Below are positions 34,302 through 43,210 of a stretch of 50,247 bases of DNA, piece by piece. The notes under the pieces were generated by a model. That model searched no databases, was not told the DNA's origin, and saw only the letters and a program-made list of their open reading frames with translations. Numbering within the stretch: position 1 is the stretch's first letter; every line of letters starts with the position of its first letter. Source of the stretch: Peribacillus saganii (GTDB lineage: Bacteria; Bacillota; Bacilli; Bacillales; DSM-1321); assembly GCF_003429095.1 (NCBI RefSeq), contig NZ_QVTE01000014.1, positions 1 to 50,247 on the forward strand, given 5' to 3'. The translations under genes were made by a program, and so were the position numbers.

Positions 34302-34916
34302 ATGAAAGATCTGATAAACGAAATCTTTGTTATTTTATCTGATCTGGGCTATTTTGGAATTGCCCTTGGGTTAATGATCGAAGTTATTCCAAGTGAAATC
34401 GTTCTCGCATATGGAGGATACTTAATTTCTCTGGGAAAAGTCAGCTTTATAGGAGCCCTGCTGGCAGGAATCATAGGGGGAACTTTAGCCCAAATGTTCC
34501 TTTATTGGGCGGGCTATTATGGAGGGCGTCCGTTTCTGGATAAGTATGGGAAGTATATATTCATTAACTCCCGCCATCTTGATTTGGCAGAAGAATGGTT
34601 CCACAGATATGGGGCCGGTGTTATTTTCAGTGCACGATTTATCCCGGTGGCAAGGCATGCTATCTCAATACCAGCTGGAATCGCCAAAATGCCTGTGTTT
34701 ACGTTTGTTGCTTATACGGCTGCTGCCATGGTACCCTGGACAATTTTCTTCTTATATCTAGGAACACTTCTTGGTTCAAACTGGGGAACAATAAAAGAAA
34801 AAGCTGCTCCGTTTATATCCTTTTTCATCCTGGCGGCAATTGCATGCGGAATTGTATATATGCTGTGGAAAAGAAAACAAGCACCGCCAATCTTATCTGT
34901 CCCGCGGAAGAAATAA
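34302..34916 (+). CDS. DedA family membrane protein
   Basis: About 204 aa, five or six helices, with DedA motifs FGIALGLMIEVIPSEIVLAYGG, GGTLAQMFLYWAGYYGGRPF and FSARFIPVARHAISIPAG. DedA proteins support lipid-carrier recycling and membrane potential; some flip undecaprenyl phosphate. The ATG at 34302 has GGGAG six bases upstream; the earlier ATG at 34281 lacks a site. It is only distantly similar to the TVP38-like protein at 2273. Confidence 0.9.
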   Translation: MKDLINEIFVILSDLGYFGIALGLMIEVIPSEIVLAYGGYLISLGKVSFIGALLAGIIGGTLAQMFLYWAGYYGGRPFLDKYGKYIFINSRHLDLAEEWFHRYGAGVIFSARFIPVARHAISIPAGIAKMPVFTFVAYTAAAMVPWTIFFLYLGTLLGSNWGTIKEKAAPFISFFILAAIACGIVYMLWKRKQAPPILSVPRKK

Positions 34917-35010
34917 TATTTGTTGCAATGAGCTTAAAAGGCTATGCTATGATGGCCAAGCAATATTCTTATGTTATTAGAATAGTTTCGTGCAATTGTA
35001 TAAACTTGAT

Positions 35011-35039
35011 CCCGTGTTAACAAAAAACGCGGGTTTTTT
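35011..35039 (+). terminator. Intrinsic terminator after DedA
   Basis: CCCGTG / CGCGGG stem with an A-rich loop, then six Ts. Confidence 0.85.
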
Positions 35040-35167
35040 AGTGCTGATTTATTCCAGATGAACACATTTAGTTCAATACCTAAGCGATCTCACAGCTATC
35101 TTGTTTAATCAAGCAAGTTAGAGGGGTATAACTACTTATAAGGCAGTTGGACTGGAGGAGGGAATGC

Positions 35168-36406
35168 ATGAGACTTACGACAAAGATTATCATTGGCCTT
35201 ATTGCCGGAGCTATCACCGGTTTATTATTGAATATTTTATCTCCTGATCTTTTCAAGATTTTAAATCAATATCTTTTTGTTCCGGCAGGAAAAATATTCA
35301 TTAACTTGATTACCATGCTGGTAGTGCCAATTGTACTCTTTTCGATTATTTTAGGAACGGCAGGGCTAGGCGACCCTAAGAAGCTTGGCAGAATAGGATT
35401 AAAGACAATCGTTTATTTTTTATTCACAACAACGATTGCCATATTAATAGGGCTGGCCTTAGCTTTTCTGTTTGAACCTGGCAACAAGGGGGAATTCGAC
35501 ACTGCTAACACAGAATTCACAGCAGAGAAGGCACCTCCTGTAAGCGAGACACTCTTAAATATTATCCCAAGTAATCCGTTTGCTGCACTAACGGAAGGCA
35601 ATATGCTTCAGGTTATCGCATTTGCCGTATTAATTGGCTTTGCACTTACAGCACTAGGCGACAAAACAAAAGGCATCTTAAACCTGGTAGACCAGGGAAA
35701 TGAATTAATGATGTACCTGGTGAATCTTGTTATGAAGCTGGCGCCATATGGGACGTTCGCACTCATTGTTACAGCTGTTGGAAGTCAAGGGATTGATGCT
35801 GTAAAGGCTATGGGATTATATATGTTTGTGGTTATATTTGCACTAATTCTGCATGGACTGATTGTCTATGGTGGTTCAATTATGTTACTGGCACGCAAAA
35901 ATCCCCTATGGTTTTTCAAGGGATTTGCCCCTGCAATGGGCGTCGCTTTCTCTACATCAAGCAGTAATGCGACCCTTCCAGTTTCAATGGAAGCAGCCCA
36001 AAAGAATCTTAAGGTACCCGAATCAATCAGCAGTTTTGTCCAGCCGCTTGGAGCGACCATCAATATGGATGGAACAGCGATAATGCAAGGGGTGGCAACG
36101 ATATTTATTGCCCAGGTTTACGATGTGAACTTGACATTTCCTGAGATTGCAACAGTCGTGCTGACTGCTGTGCTGGCAAGTATTGGAACAGCTGGAGTTC
36201 CAGGGGTTGGCCTGATCATGCTCGCAATGGTGTTATCATCTGTACAGCTTCCGGTAGAAGGAATTGGGCTTATCCTGGGAATTGACAGACTGCTTGATAT
36301 GGCAAGGACTGCTGTCAATATTACAGGTGATGCAGCCTGTGCGGTGATTGTTTCAGAGCAGGAGAAGAAAACACAAAGAAGGGCAGAAACTGTTGTAAAA
36401 CGTTAA
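35168..36406 (+). CDS. Dicarboxylate/glutamate:cation symporter (GltP/DctA family)
   Basis: Protein of 412 aa in the DAACS family. The HP1 serine-rich motif reads AFSTSSSNATLPV, TM7 carries NMDGTAIMQGVAT and HP2 has GTAGVPGVGLIMLAMVL, followed by GIDRLLDMARTAVNITGD with the substrate-binding residues. It imports glutamate, aspartate or C4-dicarboxylates with protons or sodium; which one is not decidable by eye. The ATG at 35168 follows GGAGGAGGG. Monocistronic. Confidence 0.93.
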   Translation: MRLTTKIIIGLIAGAITGLLLNILSPDLFKILNQYLFVPAGKIFINLITMLVVPIVLFSIILGTAGLGDPKKLGRIGLKTIVYFLFTTTIAILIGLALAFLFEPGNKGEFDTANTEFTAEKAPPVSETLLNIIPSNPFAALTEGNMLQVIAFAVLIGFALTALGDKTKGILNLVDQGNELMMYLVNLVMKLAPYGTFALIVTAVGSQGIDAVKAMGLYMFVVIFALILHGLIVYGGSIMLLARKNPLWFFKGFAPAMGVAFSTSSSNATLPVSMEAAQKNLKVPESISSFVQPLGATINMDGTAIMQGVATIFIAQVYDVNLTFPEIATVVLTAVLASIGTAGVPGVGLIMLAMVLSSVQLPVEGIGLILGIDRLLDMARTAVNITGDAACAVIVSEQEKKTQRRAETVVKR

Positions 36407-36416
36407 TGAGAGACAA

Positions 36417-36453
36417 ATACAAACAGGCGCCATAAACGGGATGCCGTTTGTAT
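36417..36453 (+). terminator. Hairpin after the symporter gene
   Basis: ATACAAAC-A-GGC pairs with GCC-GTTTGTAT (36417-36428 / 36443-36453). It is stable but lacks a T run, so it may be a processing or stability hairpin rather than a terminator. Confidence 0.45.
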
Positions 36454-36654
36454 AAAGAAATTTCTCTGTTATATGTATATAGAAAATCTCCAATATTGGA
36501 ATCTGCTGTCAGACTCTGTGCCGTAATGCTCCTTAATAATTACTAAAAAGAATATTTTATATTCCAAGCCTAAAGAAACTCTTCCTCCATGTTTAAGAAT
36601 TGATACCTTTGGTTATCTATAAATTAACAAGGTTTCTTAAAAGGAGGAATTCCA

Positions 36655-37002
36655 TTGTCAGAGCAAGGACATGTAGTTAAGAAAAACGGTGAAATGGATA
36701 CAGGTATGGTAGATGATGCGATTAAGCGCATTCCCCCTGAACGTGTTGAAGACATCCTGGAGAGTTTCGGCCAGTTTAAATCGTATTTGAAGGTCCGTAT
36801 GGATCTGGGGAAAAAAATCGGCTTAGATGAGGAGCAACTTACCAAAACAGCAGAAAAGATAAGTAATTATTTAGCTGAACATGTCGAGCCGAAAAATAGG
36901 GAAGAAAAGCTTTTGCAGGAATTGTGGAAAGTTGGTAACCAAGAAGAGCGGCATAAACTGGCACATTTGCTTGTTAAGCTTGTGGATAACGAAATGAGTT
37001 AA
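36655..37002 (+). CDS. DUF3243 family protein
   Basis: Helical cytosolic protein of 115 aa. The core FGQFKSYLKVRMDLGKKIGLDEEQLTKTAEKISNYLAEHVEPKNREEKLLQEL-type pattern is that of DUF3243 (YmfJ-like), common in Bacillaceae with unknown role. The C-terminus ends ERHKLAHLLVKLVDNE. TTG start at 36655 behind AAAAGGAGGAA. It ends at a long bidirectional terminator. Confidence 0.85.
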   Translation: MSEQGHVVKKNGEMDTGMVDDAIKRIPPERVEDILESFGQFKSYLKVRMDLGKKIGLDEEQLTKTAEKISNYLAEHVEPKNREEKLLQELWKVGNQEERHKLAHLLVKLVDNEMS

Positions 37003-37020
37003 TGGTTCAAACTGAGAAAA

Positions 37021-37066
37021 AAAAGCCTGGCGATTGTCTATTATTGACAATTCGGCCAGGCTTTTT
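37021..37066. terminator. Bidirectional terminator
   Basis: An 11-bp stem (AAAAGCCTGGC / GCCAGGCTTTT) with an inner GATTGTC / GACAATT hairpin, between the convergent DUF3243 and UspA genes. Confidence 0.92.
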
Positions 37067-37090
37067 AGATGGAACGAAGGAAATGAATCC

Positions 37091-37612
37091 TTATTTAGCA
37101 ATCAGGACAGGACAATACGCTTCTTTTGCCACAGATGCACTCACAGATCCCAGAAATAGCTGCTTAAGGCCGCTTTTTCCGCTATTTCCTACGATAATTA
37201 AATCAGCACCTGTTTGTTGAGCGAAGCTGCAAATGCTTTCAACCGGATTTCCTTCAAGAATCTTGAAGCAGCCCTCCACATGGTTTGAAGATAGAATCTC
37301 CCTTGCTTTTGTTTCAGCCATTGACGAGCTGTTTCGGACGATACTATGGGTGGAATCAGTGGGAGCAAGATTGTTTCTTTCGATGGCTATAGGCTGGATT
37401 TGGCTTGGATCGACGTACAAAGCATCGTTTGAAAAACCAGCAATCCTAGCTTCTCCAATCGGCACATTTTCCACTTTCTCATTAAATACATGGACAACTG
37501 TCAGCCTGGTATCATTTAATGACTTAACAAGCCTGCAGGCCCAATTCAAAGCTTCCTTACCGCCTTCACTACCATCGTAGGCAGCGATAATATGCTTCAG
37601 GTCCCTAGTCAT
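37091..37612 (-). CDS. Universal stress protein (UspA family)
   Basis: Single Usp domain of 173 aa. Begins KHIIAAYDGSEGGKEAL, and the ATP-binding loop near the end is GNSGKSGLKQLFLGSVS (GxxG-x9-G[ST]), followed by CPVLIAK. The loop is complete, so it probably binds ATP. The middle is longer than usual (about residues 50-95). GGGGAGA precedes the ATG. Monocistronic. Confidence 0.92.
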   Translation of the reverse strand: MTRDLKHIIAAYDGSEGGKEALNWACRLVKSLNDTRLTVVHVFNEKVENVPIGEARIAGFSNDALYVDPSQIQPIAIERNNLAPTDSTHSIVRNSSSMAETKAREILSSNHVEGCFKILEGNPVESICSFAQQTGADLIIVGNSGKSGLKQLFLGSVSASVAKEAYCPVLIAK

Positions 37613-37639
37613 ATTCTCATCTCCCCTTTAAAGTAATAT

Positions 37640-37770
37640 TTCAAGCAGCTTCTCCCCTGCTGGACAGAAGTTACCCTTATCTGGCACTACCTCTTACGCA
37701 CAGCAAATTTAGAATATATAGCTTCCACACACGGGATTTGCTAGTGCCGCACACTAAGTACCTTTGTCGT
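37640..37770. repeat. Intergenic repeat, copy 6 (degenerate)
   Basis: CTCTTACGCACAGC followed by ACACGGGATTTGCTAGTGCCGCACA, resembling the middle blocks of copies 1, 2 and 5. The rest of the 37613-38090 gap is AT-rich with no gene visible. Confidence 0.45.
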
Positions 37771-38090
37771 TTTCAGGATTTTTCCTAAATAAATTCAAAA
37801 CCGAGCGGTGCTTTCCTAAGAATAATATTATTTTAGAGATTAATTTTAATTATATTGTTTTTACCCAAATTGTTGAGAATTATCCATAAGACAATATAAT
37901 GAACTTTTTAAATCCGCGATTTTCTCTATAAAGAGGTATTTATGTCGAATCATTTAGATAAATAGGGCAGAAAGGTTCAGGAAAAAGATAGAAAATTGAA
38001 AAAATTTATTTAATTCATGACAATAGTCCAATGCGTATTGGAAAATTTTCCTTTAAAATAAAATAATAAAAGGAAATTGGGGTGATTTGG

Positions 38091-38267
38091 ATGCATGTAG
38101 CTGATTCAGGAATGCACCCGACTATTAAACGTTGCCTCCAGCATTTAGAAGTTATTAAAACAGATGATAAGACACGGCAAATTGTCTATATGTATATGCA
38201 AAGTCTATATAAGGAATTAACCAAGCAGGAACCCCAACTTATCGAACAAAAGGTTATCAAAGGTTAA
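38091..38267 (+). CDS. Small hypothetical protein (58 aa)
   Basis: The ATG at 38091 follows AATTGGGGTGA. Helical protein: MHVADSGMHPTIKRCLQHLE, then KTRQIVYMYMQSLYKELTKQE. No membrane helix or Cys pair. A strong terminator follows. No family recognised. Confidence 0.65.
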   Translation: MHVADSGMHPTIKRCLQHLEVIKTDDKTRQIVYMYMQSLYKELTKQEPQLIEQKVIKG

Positions 38268-38318
38268 TTTCAAACGGAAATTTTTCAAAATCTAATATGC
38301 ATTTATGCTAGGCAATTT

Positions 38319-38361
38319 AGAGTCACCCTTCTTTCTTGGATAGAGCGGGTGCCTCTTTTTG
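38319..38361 (+). terminator. Intrinsic terminator
   Basis: AGAG-T-CACCC pairs with GGGTG-C-CTCT, followed by five Ts. The rest of the gap to 38802 holds only the promoter candidate at 38725. Confidence 0.8.
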
Positions 38362-38724
38362 TTGTTAAAAAATAGTTTTTTCTATTCTGAAGCCCACAGC
38401 AGGCAGAAACCTGGAGCACGCGAAAAGAAGTAGAACGATGTCTTGTTCAATGCCTAAAAAAATAGCCCCCATTCAATTTTAAATATTGCTTTGGCCGCTG
38501 TGTTTTTTTGTAATAAAGTCAATTTTATAGATCGAATTACTTAAGAAACGTGTGGGTATACAGTATTAGGCTGCAGTTGGTAAAAAGGTTTTTTTCTTAA
38601 TCCATAGGAAGTGTTATGTACCATGCACCTGAATATTATCTCTACAGCTTAATCCCACAAACAGCCGAGGTTTTCGTCTGCAAAATATACTCATAAATAG
38701 AAGTGTTAATTTGTTTTTAACGGG

Positions 38725-38755
38725 GTATATAAAATACGTTGGGCCTTACATACTA
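38725..38755 (+). promoter_or_regulatory. Sigma-G/F-like promoter upstream of the class A PBP
   Basis: GTATA (38725-38729) and CATACTA (38749-38755), 19 bases apart, fit the forespore consensus (GHATR, CATWMTA), though the spacing is one base long. Spore-specific class A PBPs in Bacillus are known to be forespore-controlled, which makes this plausible. Confidence 0.4.
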
Positions 38756-38802
38756 GGTTTATTGGTTGCTTTTGCTAGAGAAAGACGAAATAGGGGGATC
38801 AT

Positions 38803-41187
38803 ATGGACGGGCTGTATCGCTTTTTTGCAAATCATATTAAGCCTATGAAATTATTTAAGACTGGAATTATATTGTTTTCAAGCTTTGCATTGTTTGCGGT
38901 AGCTTTTTTGAACTTTTTTGAACCAAAAACAGACATTAGCAATTTAAAGACTGGCCTGGAGAGACCAACGGAAATTTATGATGCGGAGGGAAAGCTGGCA
39001 AGCAAAATTTCAGCCAATAAAACAGAAGGGGTTCCGATCGAGGAAATTCCCAAAGAGGTAAAAAATGCTGTGCTTGCTATTGAAGATCACCGTTTTTATG
39101 AACATAACGGAGTAGACTACAAGGGTATTGCGAGAGCTTTTTATACCAATCTTAAAGCGGGTGAAATAGTTCAAGGCGGAAGTACCATTACCCAACAGCT
39201 TACCAAAACTGCCTTGCTCGACACTGATCGCACGTATAAGAGAAAGTTCGAAGAGTTCTTTCTGGCCCGGGAAGTTGAAAAAGAATTTTCCAAAGATGAG
39301 ATTTTAGAAATGTACTTAAATCAAATTTACTTTGGCCATGGGTCCTGGGGAATCCAAAAGGCATCAAGGATTTATTTTGGAAAAGAAGTAACCGACCTTT
39401 CTATTTCTGAAGCAGCCATGTTAGCAGGATTGATAAAGGCACCGACGAATCTTGATCCTTTTAACCATTATGACAAGGCCGTACAGCGCAGAAATACAGT
39501 CCTGAGCAAAATGAAATCATATCAATTTATAACGAAAGAGGACTATGAAGCTGCAGCCATCGAAAAAATCACGCTGAACAAAGAAGAAAATGGGGATCCG
39601 TACAAGGGGAAGTTTCCTTACTATGTCGATCATGTTTTAACAGAGGCTTCAAAGGAATACAAAATTGAACTGGATGAACTGCTTACAGGAGGATATAAAG
39701 TCTACACTGCTCTTGACCAGAAGATGCAGCAGGCCACTGAAGAAGTATATAAAGAGGACTCCAATTTTCCCAAAGGTACTAATGACGAGAAAACGGTCCA
39801 AAGCGGCACAGTCCTGCTTGATCCGAAAACAGGCGGTATTAAGGCGTTGGTTGGAGGAAGGGGAGAGCATCAGCTGCTTGGTTATAACCGGGCAACCCAG
39901 CTTAAAGCTCCCCCGGGTTCGACGATGAAGCCACTCGCCGTTTTTACACCTGCTATTGAGGAAGGTTATGGACCTGGATCCATGCTAAAGGATGAAAAAA
40001 TGGATTTCGGCGGATATGAACCTGAAAACATAAATGACCAGTACCGGGGCGAGGTGCCGCTATACGAGGCACTCATGAAATCATTAAACGTTCCCACTGT
40101 ATGGCTGTTAAATGAAATAGGAATTCAAACAGGGATGGATGCTGCGGAAAGGTTCGGAATTCCACTGACAGAAAAGGATAGGAAGCTTGGTCTTGCACTG
40201 GGAGGGTTGGAAGATGGGGTTGCCCCTATTCACATGGCTGGAGCTTTTTCAGCATTTGCAAATAACGGGGAAAGGATCAATCCGCATGCCATTGTTAAAA
40301 TTGTCGATTCTTCTGGGAATGAGGTTGCTGCCTGGAAGGAGAAGAAGGCTAAGGTAACCTCAAAGAGTGTTGCCAAAAAAATGATTACGATGCTTCTTGG
40401 CGTTGTTGAACAAGGGACCGGAAAAAACGCACAGGTTGAAGGATGGGAAATCGCCGGAAAGACAGGATCCACGCAGGTTCCCTTCGAGGGTTATGAGCAG
40501 GGAGTGAAGGACCAATGGTTTGTTGGGTTTACACCGACATTGGTAGGTGCGGTTTGGGCTGGTTATGATAAGACAGATAAAACAAGCTATCTGACCTCAA
40601 CGAGCAGCACCGGAGCGGCGATATTGTTTCAAAGGATTATGGATAAAGCTCTGGAAGGCCAGAAGCCAGTATCGTTTGACGTTCCTGATATCGATACTGT
40701 AATAAAGGAACACGAAAAGGATGAGAAGAAACGTGAAAGAGAAGAATTCTGGAATGATCAAAAAGAGAAAGTGGAAAGGGGCTGGCAAAAGTTTAAAGGA
40801 AGCCTAAAAAAGGAAGATAGCCAAAAGCAAACAAATCCTGATCAGGAATCAGAAATTCCGGAAGGAAACAAACCAGCTGAAGAGGAGGGAAGCGTTTCGA
40901 ATGAAAAAGCTCCGGTCACTGCTGAACCTGATGGGGGAACGACTGAGCCTGACTCAGAAGAAAAAGAAACAGTGAAGGAACCGATAGATGAACCAGTAAA
41001 GAAAGAAGAAAAGAAAGAAGTAAAGAAAGAACAAAAGCCTGAGCAGCAAGAGCCAAAGGGAAAAACCAAAACGGAACCGCCAACTCCTGAGCCGCCTCCC
41101 GCCGAACCTGAAGGAGAGCCCGAACAGCCTGAGCAGGATGGAGATACAGGGCAAACAGATGATGGTGAGGGAACCGCCCCAGAGTGA
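38803..41187 (+). CDS. Class A penicillin-binding protein with long acidic Pro/Glu/Lys tail
   Basis: Bifunctional peptidoglycan synthase of 794 aa. Cytoplasmic start, one anchor helix (residues 18-38), then a GT51 glycosyltransferase with catalytic Glu94 in AIEDHRFYEHNG and QGGSTITQQL. The transpeptidase has Ser373 in GSTMK, SLN at 427-429 and KTG at 553-555. All motifs are intact. From about residue 645 the tail turns charged and repetitive (EKDEKKREREE, then PEQQEPKGKTKTEPPTPEPP, ending TDDGEGTAPE), about 150 residues and probably disordered outside the membrane. GGGGG precedes the ATG. It resembles the PbpF/PbpG sporulation group, but that is not certain. Confidence 0.92.
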   Translation: MDGLYRFFANHIKPMKLFKTGIILFSSFALFAVAFLNFFEPKTDISNLKTGLERPTEIYDAEGKLASKISANKTEGVPIEEIPKEVKNAVLAIEDHRFYEHNGVDYKGIARAFYTNLKAGEIVQGGSTITQQLTKTALLDTDRTYKRKFEEFFLAREVEKEFSKDEILEMYLNQIYFGHGSWGIQKASRIYFGKEVTDLSISEAAMLAGLIKAPTNLDPFNHYDKAVQRRNTVLSKMKSYQFITKEDYEAAAIEKITLNKEENGDPYKGKFPYYVDHVLTEASKEYKIELDELLTGGYKVYTALDQKMQQATEEVYKEDSNFPKGTNDEKTVQSGTVLLDPKTGGIKALVGGRGEHQLLGYNRATQLKAPPGSTMKPLAVFTPAIEEGYGPGSMLKDEKMDFGGYEPENINDQYRGEVPLYEALMKSLNVPTVWLLNEIGIQTGMDAAERFGIPLTEKDRKLGLALGGLEDGVAPIHMAGAFSAFANNGERINPHAIVKIVDSSGNEVAAWKEKKAKVTSKSVAKKMITMLLGVVEQGTGKNAQVEGWEIAGKTGSTQVPFEGYEQGVKDQWFVGFTPTLVGAVWAGYDKTDKTSYLTSTSSTGAAILFQRIMDKALEGQKPVSFDVPDIDTVIKEHEKDEKKREREEFWNDQKEKVERGWQKFKGSLKKEDSQKQTNPDQESEIPEGNKPAEEEGSVSNEKAPVTAEPDGGTTEPDSEEKETVKEPIDEPVKKEEKKEVKKEQKPEQQEPKGKTKTEPPTPEPPPAEPEGEPEQPEQDGDTGQTDDGEGTAPE

Positions 41188-41230
41188 TAATTTCCTTTGG
41201 AAGTAAGTTTCTCATTATAGCGTATGCAAG

Positions 41231-41266
41231 ACGTCTGGAATAATTATTCGATCCAGGCGTTTTTTT
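41231..41266 (+). terminator. Intrinsic terminator of the PBP gene
   Basis: ACGTCTGGA / TCCAGGCGT stem with one G-T pair, then seven Ts. Confidence 0.88.
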
Positions 41267-41332
41267 GCAGCTAATTCTGTAACCTTACAGGCAAAAAATC
41301 GTCAAATAGATGAAGCGAAAGGAGGCAGAGTA

Positions 41333-42694
41333 ATGAAAAAAATCATAGCAGGGTTCTTGTTCCTTCTGATAGCCAGTGTAACAACTGGTTTTGCGGAAGC
41401 AGCTATGCCGTTAAGCGGAGAAACAGTGCAGCATTTCCAGGAGGTTAAATCCGACACATTACATCCAGATGAACAGGCATTTATCGATTATGTTAAAAAG
41501 ACGCCAGGAATCCATCAATACAGAAATCTTTATGTGGTTGCCCTCGGACCTCAGCCAAGTGCGGGATATGGCATTGACCTAACCAGGCAAGCACAGACAT
41601 GGGAGCAGTACAATGTTTATTTTACCAAAACAGTCCCTCAGCCTGGCCAAATGTATGCTGAGGTTGTTACGTATCCGTATATTGCTGGAAGATGGGATGG
41701 AGTACCTTACAGCACTCTTAGCCTGCTCGATGAAAAGTCACAAAAACCATTTTTACAAGAAGTTAAATCGCCGTTTGTTTTTATGGAAGGAAGAAATATT
41801 ACAGATTTGAAAAAAGGATGGACTGTTACATTCAACAACGGCTTTAATGAAAAGACAGCTCAAAATTTTATAGTAACAATTGAAAATGTTTCAAAAAACA
41901 AAATACATCCTTTTGCGCTGCATGTTCAGCTAAAAAGCAAGTCAATGAAAATAATTCCAAAATTTCCATATGAAAAAAATTCGTTATATCTTCTGAAAAT
42001 TAAAGACACCCAGCGGGGAACAGAAACCATCATGCCTTTTAAAACCATTGAAGCATTAGATAAACTGACCCTAAGCTACGATTTTTCTACGGGTTTGCAG
42101 GGCTGGAGGGGAGATTTTACAGATCTTCCTGTTAAGTATGATAAAAATTCCTTTGAGTTAGAGTTTGGGCACAAGCCAATCCCATTAATAGATAAAAAGC
42201 TTGCGAAGGCTCTAATGCTTTCAGGTCATAATCGCAGTGACGATTTATTTATGTTTGCAAAGAAAAAAATCGGCCAGGAAGAAGGATTGCTTCCTAACAC
42301 AAATTATGAGGTCCAAGTGGAACTGACCCTATATACAAATGCCGATCCGGGATTATCAGGCATAGGTGGAGCACCCGGTGAAAGTGTCTTTATAAAGGCT
42401 GGAGCAGCTACCGTCGAACCAAAGCCAATCGTGAGAAATACCGACCATAGACTGAATATTGACAAGGGAGAGCAAGCAGCCTCGGGTAAAAATGCAGTGG
42501 TAATCGGCAATGCAGCCAAGGAAAAAGAATCTCAAGCAATGTTTGATAAAAAAACGCTTAAGAGTTCCGAAATGATCATTGCGAAAACGGACAGCAAGGG
42601 AGAGCTTTGGCTAATGTTTGGATCAGATTCAGGATTTGAAGGAAAAAGTTCGTTATATTATGAAAAAGCAAGCTTTTCTTTAACAAAACAATAA
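41333..42694 (+). CDS. Secreted protein with PrcB-like N-terminal domain
   Basis: Exported protein of 453 aa with a Sec signal peptide (MKKIIAGFLFLLIASVTTGFAEA; cleavage probably after AEA). Residues 45-125 (FIDYVKKTPGIHQYRNLYVV ... GPQPSAGYGIDLTR ... YAEVVTYPYIAGR) resemble the PrcB_C/protease-complex-inhibitor domain. An Ig-like linker follows. A second domain from about 245 (YDFSTGLQGWRGDF, LMLSGHNRSDDLFMF, GIGGAPGESVFIKAGA) looks like a family also found as separate exported proteins. The combination is a two-domain wall or extracellular protein of unknown role. AAAGGAGG precedes the ATG. Monocistronic. Confidence 0.75.
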   Translation: MKKIIAGFLFLLIASVTTGFAEAAMPLSGETVQHFQEVKSDTLHPDEQAFIDYVKKTPGIHQYRNLYVVALGPQPSAGYGIDLTRQAQTWEQYNVYFTKTVPQPGQMYAEVVTYPYIAGRWDGVPYSTLSLLDEKSQKPFLQEVKSPFVFMEGRNITDLKKGWTVTFNNGFNEKTAQNFIVTIENVSKNKIHPFALHVQLKSKSMKIIPKFPYEKNSLYLLKIKDTQRGTETIMPFKTIEALDKLTLSYDFSTGLQGWRGDFTDLPVKYDKNSFELEFGHKPIPLIDKKLAKALMLSGHNRSDDLFMFAKKKIGQEEGLLPNTNYEVQVELTLYTNADPGLSGIGGAPGESVFIKAGAATVEPKPIVRNTDHRLNIDKGEQAASGKNAVVIGNAAKEKESQAMFDKKTLKSSEMIIAKTDSKGELWLMFGSDSGFEGKSSLYYEKASFSLTKQ

Positions 42695-42759
42695 ATCAAG
42701 ATGTAAGCTATAATACAGCAATAAAGGTTTATCCCAGCCAGGAATCCTAAACTGAAAAT

Positions 42760-42790
42760 AGGCGCCCCTCAGGGGACGCCTGTATTTTTA
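42760..42790. terminator. Bidirectional terminator
   Basis: AGGCG-CCCC / GGGG-A-CGCCT stem with a TCA loop, between the convergent PrcB-like and GtrA genes, followed by TGTATTTTT. Confidence 0.85.
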
Positions 42791-43210
42791 TTGCCTGAAC
42801 ACAAATATTTTCTGTCCTGCATAATTTGCGATGGTATAAAAGCCGGTTCCCATCAGTACAGCTAAGTTGGTTTTGGATAGCAATTGGAAGGCCTCGATAT
42901 TCCTTTCCAGATAGTTTGCCATAGCTTCACTTATTGAGTAGGCACCAAAGTAGCAAATCAGTATAACAGCAATAAATTTCGGGATTCCTGATTTTACAGA
43001 AACAGAGCTATGAAAGGTAAAAGAACGGTTAAGGAAAAAGCTGACTGCTGCACCAATGCTGTTGCCGGTAAAAGTGGATAACCAGTAATTAAACCCGAAT
43101 ATATTTAAGAAAAGAAATACAGCAGATAACCCGACACAAGTATTAATTATCCCCACAAGCAAGAAGCGGACAAATGAATTAGTTGGTTTCAGGCATTTTT
43201 CGGCTATCAA
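42788..43210 (-). CDS. GtrA-like membrane protein
   Basis: A 140-aa protein with four hydrophobic helices and GtrA signatures FVRFLLVGIINTCVGL and IGAAVSFFLNRSFTF. GtrA proteins are thought to flip undecaprenyl-phosphate-linked sugars. TTG at 43210 follows GAGGAG, and its start lies inside the 3' end of the glycosyltransferase gene, so the two are translationally coupled. A longer start at 43234 is less likely. Confidence 0.9.
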   Translation of the reverse strand: MIAEKCLKPTNSFVRFLLVGIINTCVGLSAVFLFLNIFGFNYWLSTFTGNSIGAAVSFFLNRSFTFHSSVSVKSGIPKFIAVILICYFGAYSISEAMANYLERNIEAFQLLSKTNLAVLMGTGFYTIANYAGQKIFVFRQ

